Translations under genes and position numbers: made by a program
Shown here: one piece after another, positions 22,487 to 33,971 of the stretch
Layout: each line of letters opens with the position of its first letter
Position numbering within the stretch: position 1 is the first letter of the stretch
Origin: Sesbania bispinosa
Lineage: Eukaryota > Streptophyta > Magnoliopsida > Fabales > Fabaceae
DNA: 64,000 bases
Direction: 5' to 3'
Assembly: GCA_026901365.1 (NCBI GenBank)
Contig: QLOH01000459.1
Span: 558,001-622,000 of the forward strand
The notes under the pieces: generated by a model
The model's database searches: none
What the model saw: only the letters and a program-made list of their open reading frames with translations
What the model was told of the DNA's origin: nothing

Positions 22487-22749
22487 GAGTTGTGGTACTC
22501 GGGATGCACAAGCCTAGAGAGGGGCGAGTGTACTCGGGGAGTTGTGGTACTCGGGATGCACAAGCCTAGAGAGGGGCGAGTGTACTCGGGGAGTTGTGGT
22601 ACTCGGGGTGCACAAGCCTAGAGAGGGGTGAGTGTAACTCGGGGAGTTGTTGTACTCGTGGTGCGTGAACCTTGTGAGAGGTGAGTGCAGCACGGGGAGT
22701 TGTGGTACTCAGATTGCATGAGCCTAGAGAGAGGCGAGTGTAATTCGGG
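22487..22749 (+). repeat. 52-53-bp tandem repeat in the LTR of A
   Basis: Five units starting GAGTTGTGGTACTCGG at 22487, 22539, 22591, 22644 and 22697, with a further isolated unit near 22808. The matching array in the 3' LTR is split by element G (29175-29195 and 34856-35100). Confidence 0.9.
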
Positions 22750-23415
22750 GAGTTGCTAATGATGAAAAAATACATGTTGCATATAAATGTGGTGAATTAT
22801 GTTATTGTACTCGATCGCACGAGCCTAGAGAGAGACGAGTGTAGTTCGGGGAGTTGTTAATGTTGCATGAATATATGATGCTTATGATGAGGTTGTGAAT
22901 TGATGTTGGAATGTTATGAGCTGGTTGATGAATGATTATGTGTTATAGATGAATATGATGTTTTACTATGTGTGGTGAGGATAGGGTAGCCTCCTATGTG
23001 TATGTATGAGTTAGAGCTCTTTCCTCACTGTTACTGTTGTTGTTTCAGGTGATGATGATGACACTTTTGGTGTCGAGTTTTGATTAACGGGAGTGTTGCT
23101 CTAGTACATGTGACATCAGGACATATTATTGGGGTGTTATTTTATGTTCTTAGTTAGGAAGATTTTTGATAAACCGTTTTGGATGCCTTGCACGACAAGT
23201 AGGATGTTTAGTATTTTTATTTCTTTGAAGTTTCTGTTGCATAAGTAATTGATTACATTTGAATCTTATTTCTTTTTAATTAAGTTGTTTTCGAACTAAT
23301 GAGGTTTTTAATAAGGAGTTATGTGAACCTTTTTACCCATTGTGATCTTGTTATTTTCGAAAGTCTTCCGCTACGTTTTTATATAAGAGTTGGGGTAGAA
23401 GGGTGTCAAATTAGT

Positions 23416-23427
23416 TGGTATCAGAGC
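23416..23427 (+). other. primer-binding site of element A (initiator tRNA-Met)
   Basis: TGGTATCAGAGC lies five bases after the end of the 5' LTR. Confidence 0.9.
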
Positions 23428-23563
23428 AGGTCGGTTCACCGGCCTTGAGTTATGAGTTTACTATGCTTCTATGTTCTAATGTTTTGTGTGATTGAAATGA
23501 TTGTATTGTTTGTTTGATTGAACTGATTGTGTGACTTATTACTTTCTGTGTACCAGAAGAGTA

Positions 23564-24639
23564 ATGGCTAGTGGAAGGAATGATAGAGCGATGGCCGATG
23601 ACTTGATGGCCATGGCACAGGTTGTTGGTAACCTAAACCAACATCACGAGACATATTGGCTAGCACGGTTCCAGAGGAACCATCCACCTACGTTTCGTGG
23701 GGGTTACGACCCCGATGGAGCTGCCGATTGGATATTTGAGGTCGAGAAGATCTTCAGAGCGATGGATTGTCCGATGGTTCAGAAGGTGATGCTAGCTGCA
23801 TTTATGCTATCGGGAGATGCAGGATTCTGGTGGCAGGGCACTTATCAGAGGATGATTGATGAAGGCACCGCGTTGAGCTGGGACAACTTCATGAAGGCAT
23901 TCCTCGAGAAGTATTTTCCACAAGATGTCCGTAATAAGAAACAAATGGAGTTCCTCGAGTTGAAGCAAAGAGAGGCACCGTGGTGGACTACGCATCCAAG
24001 TTTAAGGCACTAGTTCATTTCTGTCCTACATATGAGGGTGCGGCTAATGAAGAATCAAAGTGCGTGAAGTTTCTCAGTGGTCTTCGCCCAGAGATCAAGC
24101 AAGTATTCAACTACCAAGGGATGACGCGTTACCATGAGTTGGTCAACAAATGCAGAATTTATGATGAAGACAATAGGGCTAGAGCGGCGCACTACAAGAG
24201 TGGAGGGCCTATGAGGAGTCAGAACAGATTTCAACCAGCTAGCAAGGGCAAACCGTATTCTCGTACAACGGGAGGCAATGCAGGCTCGGTGCAAAAGAAG
24301 AGTTATGTTCCAGCGGCTGGACAAGCATCCAAGGATGGGAGTGTGATATCTACTACTCCCAATACTTGTTTCAAATGCAGAAAGGAGGGACATAAGGAAA
24401 ATCAATGCGGGGATGAAGAATTCACCTGCTTTATATGCAAGGAGAATGGGAACATTGCTCGTGATTGCCCTCAAAAGAAGAAAGGGACTACAACGGGGAA
24501 TGGAGATGCGAGTGCAAGTGCCAGTAAGCCCAAAGCTACTGGGAGAGTCTTTGCCTTGAGTGGTACTGAATCTGCTCAATCTGATGACTTGATCCAAGGT
24601 ACGAGTTTCATTGCGGGTAATCCTTTAGTGATTTTATTT
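23564..24639 (+). pseudogene. gag of element A
   Basis: The start codon at 23564 (MASGRNDRAMADDLMAMAQ) opens a Ty3-type gag with NHPPTFRGGYDPDGAADW and the retrotransposon gag domain (FWWQGTYQRM, then FLEKYFPQDVRNKKQMEFL). A one-base indel near 23969 breaks the frame, which resumes as DYASKFKALVHF. Two zinc knuckles follow: CFKCRKEGHKENQC, and CFICKENGNIARDC, where the His is replaced by Asn, so the second is defective. Gag would package the RNA in virus-like particles. The frameshift makes it a pseudogene. Confidence 0.88.
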
Positions 24640-27600
24640 GATTCTGGTGCAACTCATTCTTTCATATCACATGCTTGTGTGTCTAAGCTTAAATTGCCTG
24701 TTTCTTCTTTGCCTTTTGTATTGAGTGTGGAAACGCCAGCTAGTGGGTCAGTTTCTACTTCTAATGTGTGTTTAAACTGTTCTGTTTCTGTTAACGATTG
24801 AAACTTCCTAGTTGATTTGATTTGTTTGCCTCTAAGTCAACTAGATATCATTCTTGGTATGGACTGGTTATCTTCCAATCATGTCCTTCTAAACTGTGCT
24901 GATAAATCTGTGGTATTTGGTCACCCTGTTGAGAGTAAGAATAAAGACTTTATGACTGCCAATCAGGTAAAGGCGTTTCTAAGGGAAGATGCCCAGGTTT
25001 ACATGCTTTTAGCTTCTTTGAAATCTGATAGTAGCATTGTAGTGAGTGAGATACCTGTAGTGTGTGAGTACCCTGGAGTATTTCCTGATAATGTGTCTAG
25101 CTTACCCCCCTGAGAGAGAGATAGAGTTTGCTATAGACTTAGTACCGGGGACGGGACCCATGTCAACTGCACCTTATAGGATGTCACCCATAGAGCTAAC
25201 AGAACTTAAGAAGCAATTAGAAGACCTATTAGAGAGGAAGTTCATAAGGCCTAGTGTGTCACCCTGGGGAGCGCCTGTCTTGTTTGTTAAGAAGAAAGAT
25301 GGTAGCATGAGGTTATGTATAGATTACCGCCAGCTAAATAAGGTAACCATTAAGAATAGATATCCTTTGCCTAGGATAGATGACTTGATGGATCAGTTAG
25401 TGGGGGCATGTGTGTTTAGCAAGATAGATCTTAGATCAGGCTATCATCAGATTAGAGTTAAGGAAGAGGATATACCTAAGACTGCTTTTAGAACTAGGTA
25501 TGGACACTATGAGTATCTGGTAATGTCTTTCGGTGTGACAAATGCTCCTGCAATTTTTATGGATTATATGAACAGGATTTTTCACCCTTATTTGGATATA
25601 TTCGTAGTTGTCTTCATAGATGATATACTAATTTATTCCAAAACTAAGGAGGAGCATGAGGAACATCTAAAGGTAGTGCTTCAGGTTCTTAAGGATAAAC
25701 AGTTGTATGCTAAGATGTCCAAGTGTGAGTTTTGGTTAGAAGAAGTAAGTTTCTTAGGCCATGTAATTTCTAAGGGAGGTATAGGCGTAGATTCTTCTAA
25801 GGTAGAAGCCGTGCTTAAGTGGGAGGCTCCTAAGTCTGTGAGTGAGATTAGAAGTTTCCTTGGGTTGGCTGGGTACTATAGGAGATTCATAGAAGGGTTT
25901 TCTAAGTTAGCTTTGCCTTTGACCAAGTTGACTAGGAAGGGAGTTGCCTATGTGTGGAATATTAAGTGCGAGAATAGTTTCCAAACCCTTAAGGAGAAGT
26001 TGACTAGTGCACCAGTGTTAGTATTACCTGACCTTAGCAAATCCTTTGTAGTATACTGTGATTCCTCTAAGATGGGTTTAGGTGGGATGTTGATGCAAGA
26101 AGGTAAAGTAGTAGCCTATACTTCTAGGCAATTGAAGATCCATGAGAGAAACTACCCTACCCATGACCTAGAGCTACGGCCGTAGTGTTTGTGTTGAAGA
26201 TATGGAGGCATTATTTGTACGGTTCCAGGTTTGAGGTTTTTAGTGACCATAAGAGCCTTAGATATTTGTTTGACCAGAAAGAGCTGAACATGAGGCAGAG
26301 GAGGTGGTTAGAGTTTCTTAAGGATTATGATTTTGAGTTGAGTTACCATCCCGGTAAGGCTAATGTAGTAGCTGATGCTTTAAGTAGGAAGTCTATCCAT
26401 GTTAGTTCCCTGATGATTAAGGAGATGGATCTTTTGACCCAGTTTAGGGATCTGAGTTTGGCTTGTGAAGTAACCTCTGTTAGTGTGAAGTTAGGAATGA
26501 CTAGAGTAAGCAACGATTTGTTGAAGGATATTAGTAAGGCTCAGTTGGAGGACCCATTTTTGGTAAGTAGGCGAGAAGCTATAGAAGGAGGTGATGGTGG
26601 AAAGTTTGTGTTAGGTACCGATGGGGTAGTGAGATTTGGCGATCGGGTGTGTGTGCCTAGTGAACCTAGCATTAAGCGGTTAGTGCTTGAAGAAGGCCAT
26701 AGAAGTAAGCTTAGTTTTCACCCAGGATCGACTAAGATGTATCAAGATTTGAAGAAGGTGTTTTGGTGGCCTAGGATGAAGAGAGACATAGAAGAGTTTG
26801 TGAGTGCTTGTCTAGTGTGCCAAAAGTCTAAGGTAGAACATCAAAAACCTTCAGGATTGCTCCAACCCTTAAGTATACCTGAGTGGAAGTGGGATAGTAT
26901 TTCCATGGATTTTGTAGTTGCCTTGCCTAAAACCGTGAAGGGACATGACTCTATTTGGGTTATTGTGGATAGGTTAACCAAGAGTGCACATTTTCTTCCC
27001 ATTAACATTAAGTATCCTTAGAGAAACTAGCTCAGCTGTACATCAGTGGGATTGTGAGGTTGCATGGCATACCATCTAGTATAGTTTCAGATAGAGATCC
27101 CAGGTTTACCTCTAGATTTTGGGAGAGTCTGCAGCAGGCCTTGGGGACCCAGCTTAGGCTTAGTTCAGCTTATCACCCTCAGACTGATGGTCAGACCGAG
27201 AGAACCATTCAATCCTTAGAGGATTTGCTTAGAGCTTGTGTTTAACACAAGGGGGAAGTTGGGATAGCTTTTTTCCTTTGATAGGGTTTACCAATAACAA
27301 TAGCTTTCACTCTAGCATAGGTATGGCACCTTATGAGGCATTGTATGGTAGGAGGTGTAGAACCCCATTGTGTTGGTGTGAGCCGGGTGAGAGTCTTGCA
27401 TTAGGACCTGAGATAGTGAAGCAGACCACTGATAAGGTTAGGATAATCCAGGAGAGGATGAGGACAGCCCAGAGTAGACAGAAGAGCTATGCTGATAAGA
27501 GAAGAAAAGAGTTAGAATTCAAAGAAGGGGACCATGTATTCCTGAAAGTCACTCTGTGGACTGGGGTTGGTAGGGCATTAAAGTCTAGAAATCTTACACC

Positions 27601-27980
27601 TCGATTCATTGGTCCTTACCAAATTCTTAAAAGAGTCGGCAATGTTGCCTACCGAATTGCTTTACCTCCACACTTGTCCAATCTTCATAACGTTTTCCAC
27701 GTTTCTCAACTCCGGAAATATGTTCACGATCCTTCGCATGTGATTGAGTTGGGTCATCTTGAGGTTAAGGAAAACCTGACAGTGGAAACCATGCCGGTGA
27801 GAGTTGAGGATCGGAGGGTGAAACAACTTCGAGGTAAAGAGATCCCTTTAGTTAAGGTGATCTGGGGAGGACCTACACCCGAGAGTGCTACTTGGGAACT
27901 TGAAGAGAAGATGAAGGAGTCCTATCCAGAGTTGTTCGCTATAGGTAAAATTCGAGGACGAATTTTCTTTTTAGGAGGGG
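24640..27980 (+). pseudogene. pol of element A: protease, RT, RNase H, integrase, chromodomain-like tail
   Basis: Domains in order: aspartic protease (DSGATHS at 24640), reverse transcriptase (catalytic FIDD at 25613-25624), RNase H (about 26040-26270), integrase zinc finger (HPGSTKMYQDL, then CLVCQKSK), integrase core (Asp in SMDFVVALPK, SDRDPRF, Glu in QTDGQTERTIQS) and a chromodomain-like end (IPLVKVIWGG, then ATWELEEKM). Breaks: stop at 24799 (TGA), an extra C in a C-run at about 25105, an indel at about 26177, and frameshifts near 27018 and 27243. The enzymes would reverse-transcribe and insert the element. The frame is broken at least five times, although the motifs themselves are intact. 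Confidence 0.9.
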
Positions 27981-27985
27981 AGAGT

Positions 27986-29195
27986 TGTAACATCCTAAAT
28001 TTTATTAGGATAAATATTAATTAAATTAAATAAATGAGTAGAGGAAATAATTAATTAAATAGGTGAATAAATAATAGGATTAATATTATTATTAGTTTTA
28101 ATCCATAAAGATAGTTTAAAATTTAAAAGAAGATAAGGGGTTGAGGATGGGCCCAAGCCCAATTAGGCATTTTAGTAAGGAGGGCTTAATAGATCACCCT
28201 AATCCTTATTCGTATTATCATCAGAGAGCGAAGAACCAAGGAGGGGAGAAACCACATCTCAAGAGGAAGTTACTACCGAGTAACCAAGCTTCAAGGATTG
28301 TTGTAGTTGATCTTCACTCCCAGGTAACAGGGGGAAAAGGGTGTTCCTTGTATGTGCATGTAGGGAGTTGTTGGGTAGCGGTGGGCAACCATAAGACCCA
28401 TCTAAGGTTCTAAATTCGATTGAATATATGTATCTGTGAGAATGGATGTTGATAACTGTTAATGGATGATTAATTTGATGGTTCTTGATGAATTCTTGGG
28501 TGAAATCAAAGAGGATATTGATAATGATGAAAGGGGATGAATATATGGTTTGATGATTTGGGGCTTTGGTGATTAATGGCGAATTCTGTGAAATAATTGG
28601 TGTTTTACTGAGTTTTGATGAATATAAGTGTATATAAATGATGCTTTGATGAAAAGGAATGATTAGAGATTGAATTGAGTGGTTTAAGATTGGTTGAGAT
28701 TGCAAGATTTGCGATCTTTGTCCCGAGTAATCGATTACCAGGAGTGGTAATCGATTACCAGTGTGTTCTGGGCCACCCAGAAGTGCTATTTGTGTGTTGG
28801 TAATCGATTACAGAGTTGTGGTAATCGATTACCAGAGAGATTGTTTGCAGGTAATCGATTACAGCTCTGTTGTAATCGATTACTAGTGTGTTTGCTTGCA
28901 GGTAATCGATTACAAAGTGTGTTGTAATCAATTACCAGAGACGTTGTTGGTAAGTAATCGATTACAAGTGGTGTGTAATCGATTACCAGAGTGACTTTAG
29001 TGATCTTAATGATTGATGATGGTTGCTATACCTTACTTTTTGTATGACAATGATGATAAGAGTGTGCCTTTGATGATAGATGGTTGATATGATGATAATA
29101 ATGTTGATGATTAATGTTGTTGATGATAATATGTTGAATTTTATGATGTTGTTCATGCATTGAGCATGTGATTTGTGGTACTCGGGATGCACAAG
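27986..29195 (+). repeat. 3' LTR of element A, left part
   Basis: It starts TGTAACATCC after the polypurine tract GGAGGGGAGAGT. It follows the 5' LTR closely, including the palindrome array (28728-28985), and is broken at ACAAG by element G. Confidence 0.9.
28728..28985. repeat. palindrome array in the 3' LTR of A
   Basis: Ten TAATCGATTA-type sites start at 28728, 28748, 28801, 28822, 28852, 28873, 28903, 28925 (TAATCAATTA), 28955 and 28976. Spacings within pairs are 20, 21, 21, 22 and 21. The variant site is in a different position from the variant in the 5' LTR (22221), so the two LTRs have changed independently. Confidence 0.95.
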
Positions 29196-29431
29196 TGATG
29201 ACACTGCTAGAAGCTTGGACCTGCAAGACCTTCACTGGAGCATATGCACCAACTTCAAGGAAGATGTTCTACTTATGGATCTCTGACTCTACTCTCCAAA
29301 AGAGAAGGGAAGCATCTTCTTACTTCCTATATTTTGTCATCCATCTCCTTCTTCTACCCCAGTTTATTATTTTTATGGCTCTTTTCTGAATTTTCAGATT
29401 TGAGGTCAAATCCTTTTCAAGTGGGAGGGAA
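29196..29431 (+). repeat. collapsed first unit of element G
   Basis: Positions 29196-29259 match the first 64 bases of the G LTR. From the shared TCAAG (29255-29259) the sequence continues as a copy of 33796-33971, the end of the internal region with its polypurine tract GTGGGAGGGAA. A deletion at a 5-base microhomology joined the two parts. Confidence 0.85.
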
Positions 29432-29696
29432 TGATGACACTGCTAGAAGCTTGGACCTGCAAGACCTTCACTGGAGGATATGCACCAACTTCAAGCAAGG
29501 AAGAGTTGGAGAAATTAGTGTCCTACAAATAAAGGGTCACTACCCTACAAGATAAAGGTCACTACCCTACAGAAGGACACCTTGACCCTGGATAGGACCC
29601 TTGTCCTATGGACCACCCTTAATTAGGACTCTCTTGTAATTTCTTTTGTAATTTTCCCATTTTGTCCTTGACATGGGCGCTACTTTTATAGGTTTA

Positions 29697-29779
29697 TTGG
29701 TTAGTAGGTTGCCTTGCTACAAGGCTTAGGAGGTCATGGGTTCTAATCCCACATAGGATAGGAAATTAACTCATCTTTT
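29697..29779 (+). ncRNA. tRNA-like module 1 in the G LTR (candidate)
   Basis: A-box-like TTGGTTAGTAGG (29697-29708); GCCTTG-CTA-CAAGGC hairpin in the anticodon-arm position; B box GGTTCTAATCC (29739-29749) inside a TGGG/CCCA T-arm-like stem with a 7-base loop; oligo-T at 29776-29779. The A to B distance is 30 bp, as in real tRNA genes. There is no acceptor stem, so it is not a normal tRNA. Confidence 0.4.
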
Positions 29780-29818
29780 ATTTTCCTATGTAAAAGGGGC
29801 GCATTTTAGGGGTTTAAG

Positions 29819-29900
29819 TGGCTTAAGGCTTAGCTTAGCCAAATGCCATTTGGAGCATGGGTTCAAATCCTATTTAGGATGAGTTTCCACTCATCTTTTT
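29819..29900 (+). ncRNA. tRNA-like module 2 in the G LTR (candidate)
   Basis: A-box-like TGGCTTAAGGCT (29819-29830); B box GGTTCAAATCC (29860-29870, a near-perfect consensus); then a GATGAG/CTCATC hairpin and TTTTT at 29896-29900, which would suit pol III termination. It is related to module 1 and to the module at 2747. Confidence 0.4.
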
Positions 29901-29950
29901 ATTTTCCCCCTTTTCCCTCATGTAAGTGGCCGCCCCACACTCCCCTCTCC

Positions 29951-29958
29951 TATATAAA
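29951..29958 (+). promoter_or_regulatory. TATA box in the G LTR
   Basis: TATATAAA follows CTCTCC. The same sequence occurs in the right LTR near 34491. It is the likely pol II promoter of the element's genomic RNA. Confidence 0.6.
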
Positions 29959-30325
29959 GGGCCCTCCTCTCTTGTATTTGGAACATTGAATTTGAAGTAA
30001 AGGCATTATGCCAAATTTTCTCCTCCCTTTGTGAGTTGAGTGAGGCTTGGTGGTTGTTGCTTAAACCATGGTGAGACTTATCTAATTCTCCTGAATTAGT
30101 GGCGTCTGGCATTTGGATTTATCTGCTGCAAGAGGATTCTTGCTTCAGTGGCGTCCCTCCACTTCTTTCCTCTCCACTTTTTCTCTCATTTTCTCTCATT
30201 TTCTCTCATTTTCTCACGCAAATTAGCTGCTTTCCAACACCTAATTTTCGTGAATTAATTGCTATTTTGTGGTTCTAATTGGTTTGTTTTGCTCAATTCT
30301 AGATCCTGTGCAATTCCTGTCATCA

Positions 30326-32170
30326 TTTGGTATCAGAGCTTGTTGAATTTGAGCAAATTTGGAGCAACTTTGGGGCTGTTTGGGCGCTGCATTCTGCACC
30401 TCTTTTGTGCAGAATTTTCATCAAATTTTAGTGTAATTCAATCCCTCTTTTCATTGTAATTTGGACTTGGACTGTTTCCCGGGCCCGAGGTGCCTTTCTT
30501 CTACTATTTGCACTTGTTTGCTTGATTGAATTGGGTGATTATCTTGCTAGTTGGGGGCTGTTTTGGGCCGCTAATTCCCACCCCCTGGGTGTTTGATAAA
30601 TTGCCTCTTAATTGCTCATACTTGTTCTTGAGTGATTTCTACAATTAATTGCTATAAACTGCTTGTTTGTTGGTGAAGTGTGGTAAGAGGAGGCATTGTT
30701 GTCTTCATTTTTCCAAAGATCGTTCACCTACATTTTCTCCCCTTCACCATTAATTGTTCATCCCCCATATTCATCTCTTTACTTTCCGCTTTTAATTTTC
30801 CGCCATTTAATTTCCGCTTCTCCCCATCCTTTTAATTTCCGCTTCCCCCTTTACTTTCAGTCATTTAAATTCAGTCCTCCCCATCCTTTTAATTTCCGCT
30901 TCCCCCTTTACTTTCTGCCATTTACATTTCTGTCCTCCCCATCCTTTTAATTTCAGTTTCCCCCTTTTATTTCTTGCCATTTATTTTGCGCAATTTTCCT
31001 TTCTTTATTTTGCCATTTATGCGCATTTTTTTGGCTCATGTTTTGTTCATATTCCACTCTTGTTATGTCTGTTTGATTGGCATTCTGATTGCAAATTTGG
31101 ATTGACTGCTATCTCTACCTTGGACTTTCCCTGTTTGATTGTGCAAAACGCTCACCTATAGGATCTTTTTTTGGTTCACAGTGTTGGAAGAAGATCAACA
31201 AATCCTAATTGTTAATTTTCCTTCAAATTTAATTCCAAACTTAAAATTGAACCAAGCGCGTTTTTGTGACCACACTGGTCTTGTATAATCAACAAGGAAG
31301 TGCTAAGCAAATTTTTTGGCCATTTTTGAAATCAAGTTGCCATCACATTTTAACAGTTTTTAGAAATCAGTTTATTCATTATTTTTGCTTTTCTAGGCCA
31401 CTTGGACCAGTTTAGTGTCAGAAAATTCCAAAAATATTACAGTAAGTTCAGTATATTTTCTTTTCATTGTGTACAAATTTCTGTAATTTTCTGTTGGGCA
31501 AAAAGCCAAAAAAAGAAAGAAAAGGCAAGAAAAATACAAAAAGTACGTACGTGCCAAAAATAGAAAAAGAGGTGTAAAAAGCAAAAAAGGGTGGAAACGA
31601 AGAAAAAGACAAAAGACACCCAAAAAGAGTTAAAAATTCAAAAAAAATCAGAAAAATAGAAAAACAAAAACAAAGAGGTATCCCAACAATACAGTGACAA
31701 TTTTACTGTAATTTTTCTGTTTCATTTCCCTGTATACCGTAATTGAGTTGTATTTGCTGTTTTTCTTAAAAAAACGACAATTTTGGCAACTCTTTTTCAA
31801 AAATCACCAAAAACAATTCTCTTTGCATTTTCTTCCGTCCTGTCTTGTTTGCTGTCTGCTCTTATGTATAAGCTTGTTTGAGTGTCAGCTTTTCTTGTTT
31901 GTCATATCAACTCTTTTGTTTTGTCTTAGGATTTTGTATTCTCTTCCGGTAGGTATTTTTCTTTGTTAATGCGCTTCTATTTTGGGTAAGAGTTAAGACT
32001 TAGACTCAATCTGGTCTTTGCAACTTCAATCAACCTCCAACCGAGTAGAAGTGGCTAGAGAGTATCATTATAGAAAAAGCCCAAAAAAAGTGACATACAC
32101 GAGTGATACATTCCATTGAGTGTAAACACTTAGTGAGTGGTGAGGTCCCTTAAAATAAAATCAATTTAAG
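30326..32170 (+). other. long non-coding leader of element G
   Basis: It starts with the tRNA-Met primer site TGGTATCAGAGC. It is T-rich and then, at 31500-31680, A-rich. It contains a 57-58-bp tandem repeat at 30820-30992. The short open frames here are low-complexity and lack motifs. Confidence 0.7.
30820..30992 (+). repeat. 57-58-bp tandem repeat in element G leader
   Basis: Three units starting CTCCCCATCCTTTTAATTTC at 30820, 30877 and 30935. Confidence 0.85.
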
Positions 32171-33079
32171 ATGTCATATAGACTGTGGAGAAAGGAGCTA
32201 GATGAAGATAGGAGAGAATTTAGAAGAGAAAAAGAAGTGAGAAGACACTCTTCTCATGACAAAGTTGATGAAAGGTATATGAAGGAAAGGAGAGAAATAA
32301 ATAGGTATCATTTTGAAGATAAGGAAAGGAGTTATGATAACTCTAACCATGAAAGAAAGATTAGAGAAGAGAGAAAACTTAAGAGAAATTATGAGAGTGA
32401 AATTAGAAGAAAAGATTATGAAAAAGAGGAAAAGAAAAGAAGAGAAAATAGGAAAGTTACAAAAGATTCTTTTGAAGATAGAATTGGGAGAAGGTTAAAA
32501 AAATTTTCAAATAAAATCGAAGGTAAAATTTTAAAATTCTTTTCAAAATCCTTAATTGAGATAGAAGAGATAAGAAAAATAGAAAAAGAAGAAGAAGAAG
32601 AAAGGTTGAAGAGAGAAGAAGAAAAGGAGATAAAAAGAGTTCAAATGGATGAAAAGAAAGACAAAGAAAACTTAGGGAAGCAACCAATTCCATTGAATCG
32701 ACAAGTAAATGCTAACCCTTTGTGTGACGACATGAATAGGTTGATGGCAAGTACTTCAAGTGTTGCAAAGAGGACAACTCAAGTGATTGAAAGGGAGTTT
32801 CCTAGGCTAACTTTCTTTATTCATGACATGCCTCTTTTTATGCACGATTATATGCCACAAAGCAATACATGTCCAAAAGAATTTAACAAATTTGATGATG
32901 CTTTGAAACCTATTGCATGCTTAGGAAAGCCAACTAAGTTTAAGAGTACCATGAAACCTTTTGAAAATGCATGTTTTCCCAATCCAATTAGACATGTTGA
33001 CTTGCATACCTTGCATGATAAATTGGATATGCAAAAAAATTGGTTTGTATACATGACCTGCATACACATTCTACATTAA
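32171..33079 (+). CDS. highly charged 302-aa protein of element G
   Basis: A continuous frame from ATG 32171 to TAA 33077. Residues 1-180 are almost all Lys, Arg, Glu and Asp (MSYRLWRKELDEDRREFRRE at the start, IEKEEEEERLKREEEKE near 140-160), which predicts a long charged helix or coiled coil. The second part is mixed and includes LTFFIHDMPLFMHDYMP. No zinc knuckle, protease, RT or integrase motif is visible. Its place after the leader is where gag sits in ordinary elements, so a gag-like RNA-binding role is possible but unproven. The downstream frame 33040-33357 overlaps it in another frame and may be its original continuation. Confidence 0.6.
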   Translation: MSYRLWRKELDEDRREFRREKEVRRHSSHDKVDERYMKERREINRYHFEDKERSYDNSNHERKIREERKLKRNYESEIRRKDYEKEEKKRRENRKVTKDSFEDRIGRRLKKFSNKIEGKILKFFSKSLIEIEEIRKIEKEEEEERLKREEEKEIKRVQMDEKKDKENLGKQPIPLNRQVNANPLCDDMNRLMASTSSVAKRTTQVIEREFPRLTFFIHDMPLFMHDYMPQSNTCPKEFNKFDDALKPIACLGKPTKFKSTMKPFENACFPNPIRHVDLHTLHDKLDMQKNWFVYMTCIHILH

Positions 33080-33795
33080 TCTTTCTATCTCATGAAGATG
33101 TGTATAATACTCTTAAAATGGTTAAGGAAAAGAATGAAACTTTCATTAAGGATATCACATGTAGAAACAATTGTATGACAAACGCATCACATGTTGATAT
33201 GCCTTACATGCTTACTCATAATGAATCCGTAATTGTTTTACCTCACATGAAGAAAGTAGATCAATATGCCATGAGTAAGGTATTACCATCTTTCTTTTTG
33301 AGTAAGGACATTCCTATTGATATGCCTCTTGAGATAAATGGTAAAAACAATTCTTGACATAACTACATACAATATGCATGTGATAAAATTGTAGGGCATG
33401 TTGGGATGACATTGAAGCATATTAATACATTTATGCCACATAGTTTCACATGTGCATTCATTTGGAAACATGTTGTGGAATATTTTGATGAAATGAACAT
33501 TTCTTGTTGTGGCAATCACTTCTTAAGCCTTCCTTATAATTACCTGTTTCTGTTACTTGTTAGGAAAGGCTTCAAGAGAATGGTCTTTGACCCTGGATCT
33601 TGTTCTATAGGGTACATGGAAAAGATGGTTCAATCTTCATTAAGGGAGTTTTCTAACCCTTGTCTCAAATACCTCTTGTTCATCTCCTATGATTTTGTTT
33701 TACTAATCTTTATGATCACCAAGTATTTTTGTTATGAGCCTTCACTTTACTTGCTTTGGAATAATACTTATGGGTCTTCTTCTTGTTGTCTAGGC
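33040..33795 (+). pseudogene. probable continuation of the element G protein, frame-broken
   Basis: Two frames, 33040-33357 (YNTLKMVKEKNETFIKDITC; ends LEINGKNNS) and 33406 onwards (MTLKHINTFMPHSFTCAF), read on in the same strand with compatible composition. They look like one longer reading frame broken by small indels. No family was recognised. Confidence 0.4.
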
Positions 33796-33971
33796 TCAAG
33801 GAAGATGTTCTACTTATGGATCTCTGACTCTACTCTCCAAAAGAGAAGGGAAACATCTTCTTACTTCCTATATTTTGTCATCCATCTCCTTCTTCTACCC
33901 AGTTCATTATTTTTATGGCTCTTTTCTGAATTTTCAGATTTGAGGTCAAATCCTTTTCAAGTGGGAGGGAA

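Larger units (their letters stand above)
21305..23410 (+). repeat. 5' LTR of element A
   Basis: It starts TGTAACATCC and ends GGGTGTCAAA (the 3' LTR ends GGGTGTCACA), 2,106 bp. It contains ten TAATCGATTA-type palindromes (22046-22302) and a 52-53-bp tandem array (22487-22749). Confidence 0.88.
29432..30325 (+). repeat. LTR of element G, middle copy
   Basis: TGATGACACTGC to CCTGTCATCA, 894 bp. It contains two tRNA-like modules (29697-29779 and 29819-29900) and a TATA box (TATATAAA at 29951). It is 10 bp longer than the right copy, mainly by one extra unit of a TTTTCTCTCA-type short repeat near 30190. Confidence 0.9.

Noticed and set aside
29697..29779. genuine tRNA gene
   Set aside because: A and B boxes are present but there is no acceptor stem and the anticodon arm is not of normal shape.
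30696..30950. 84-aa Phe/Pro/Ser-rich frame
   Set aside because: It follows the 57-58-bp tandem repeat in the leader of element G.
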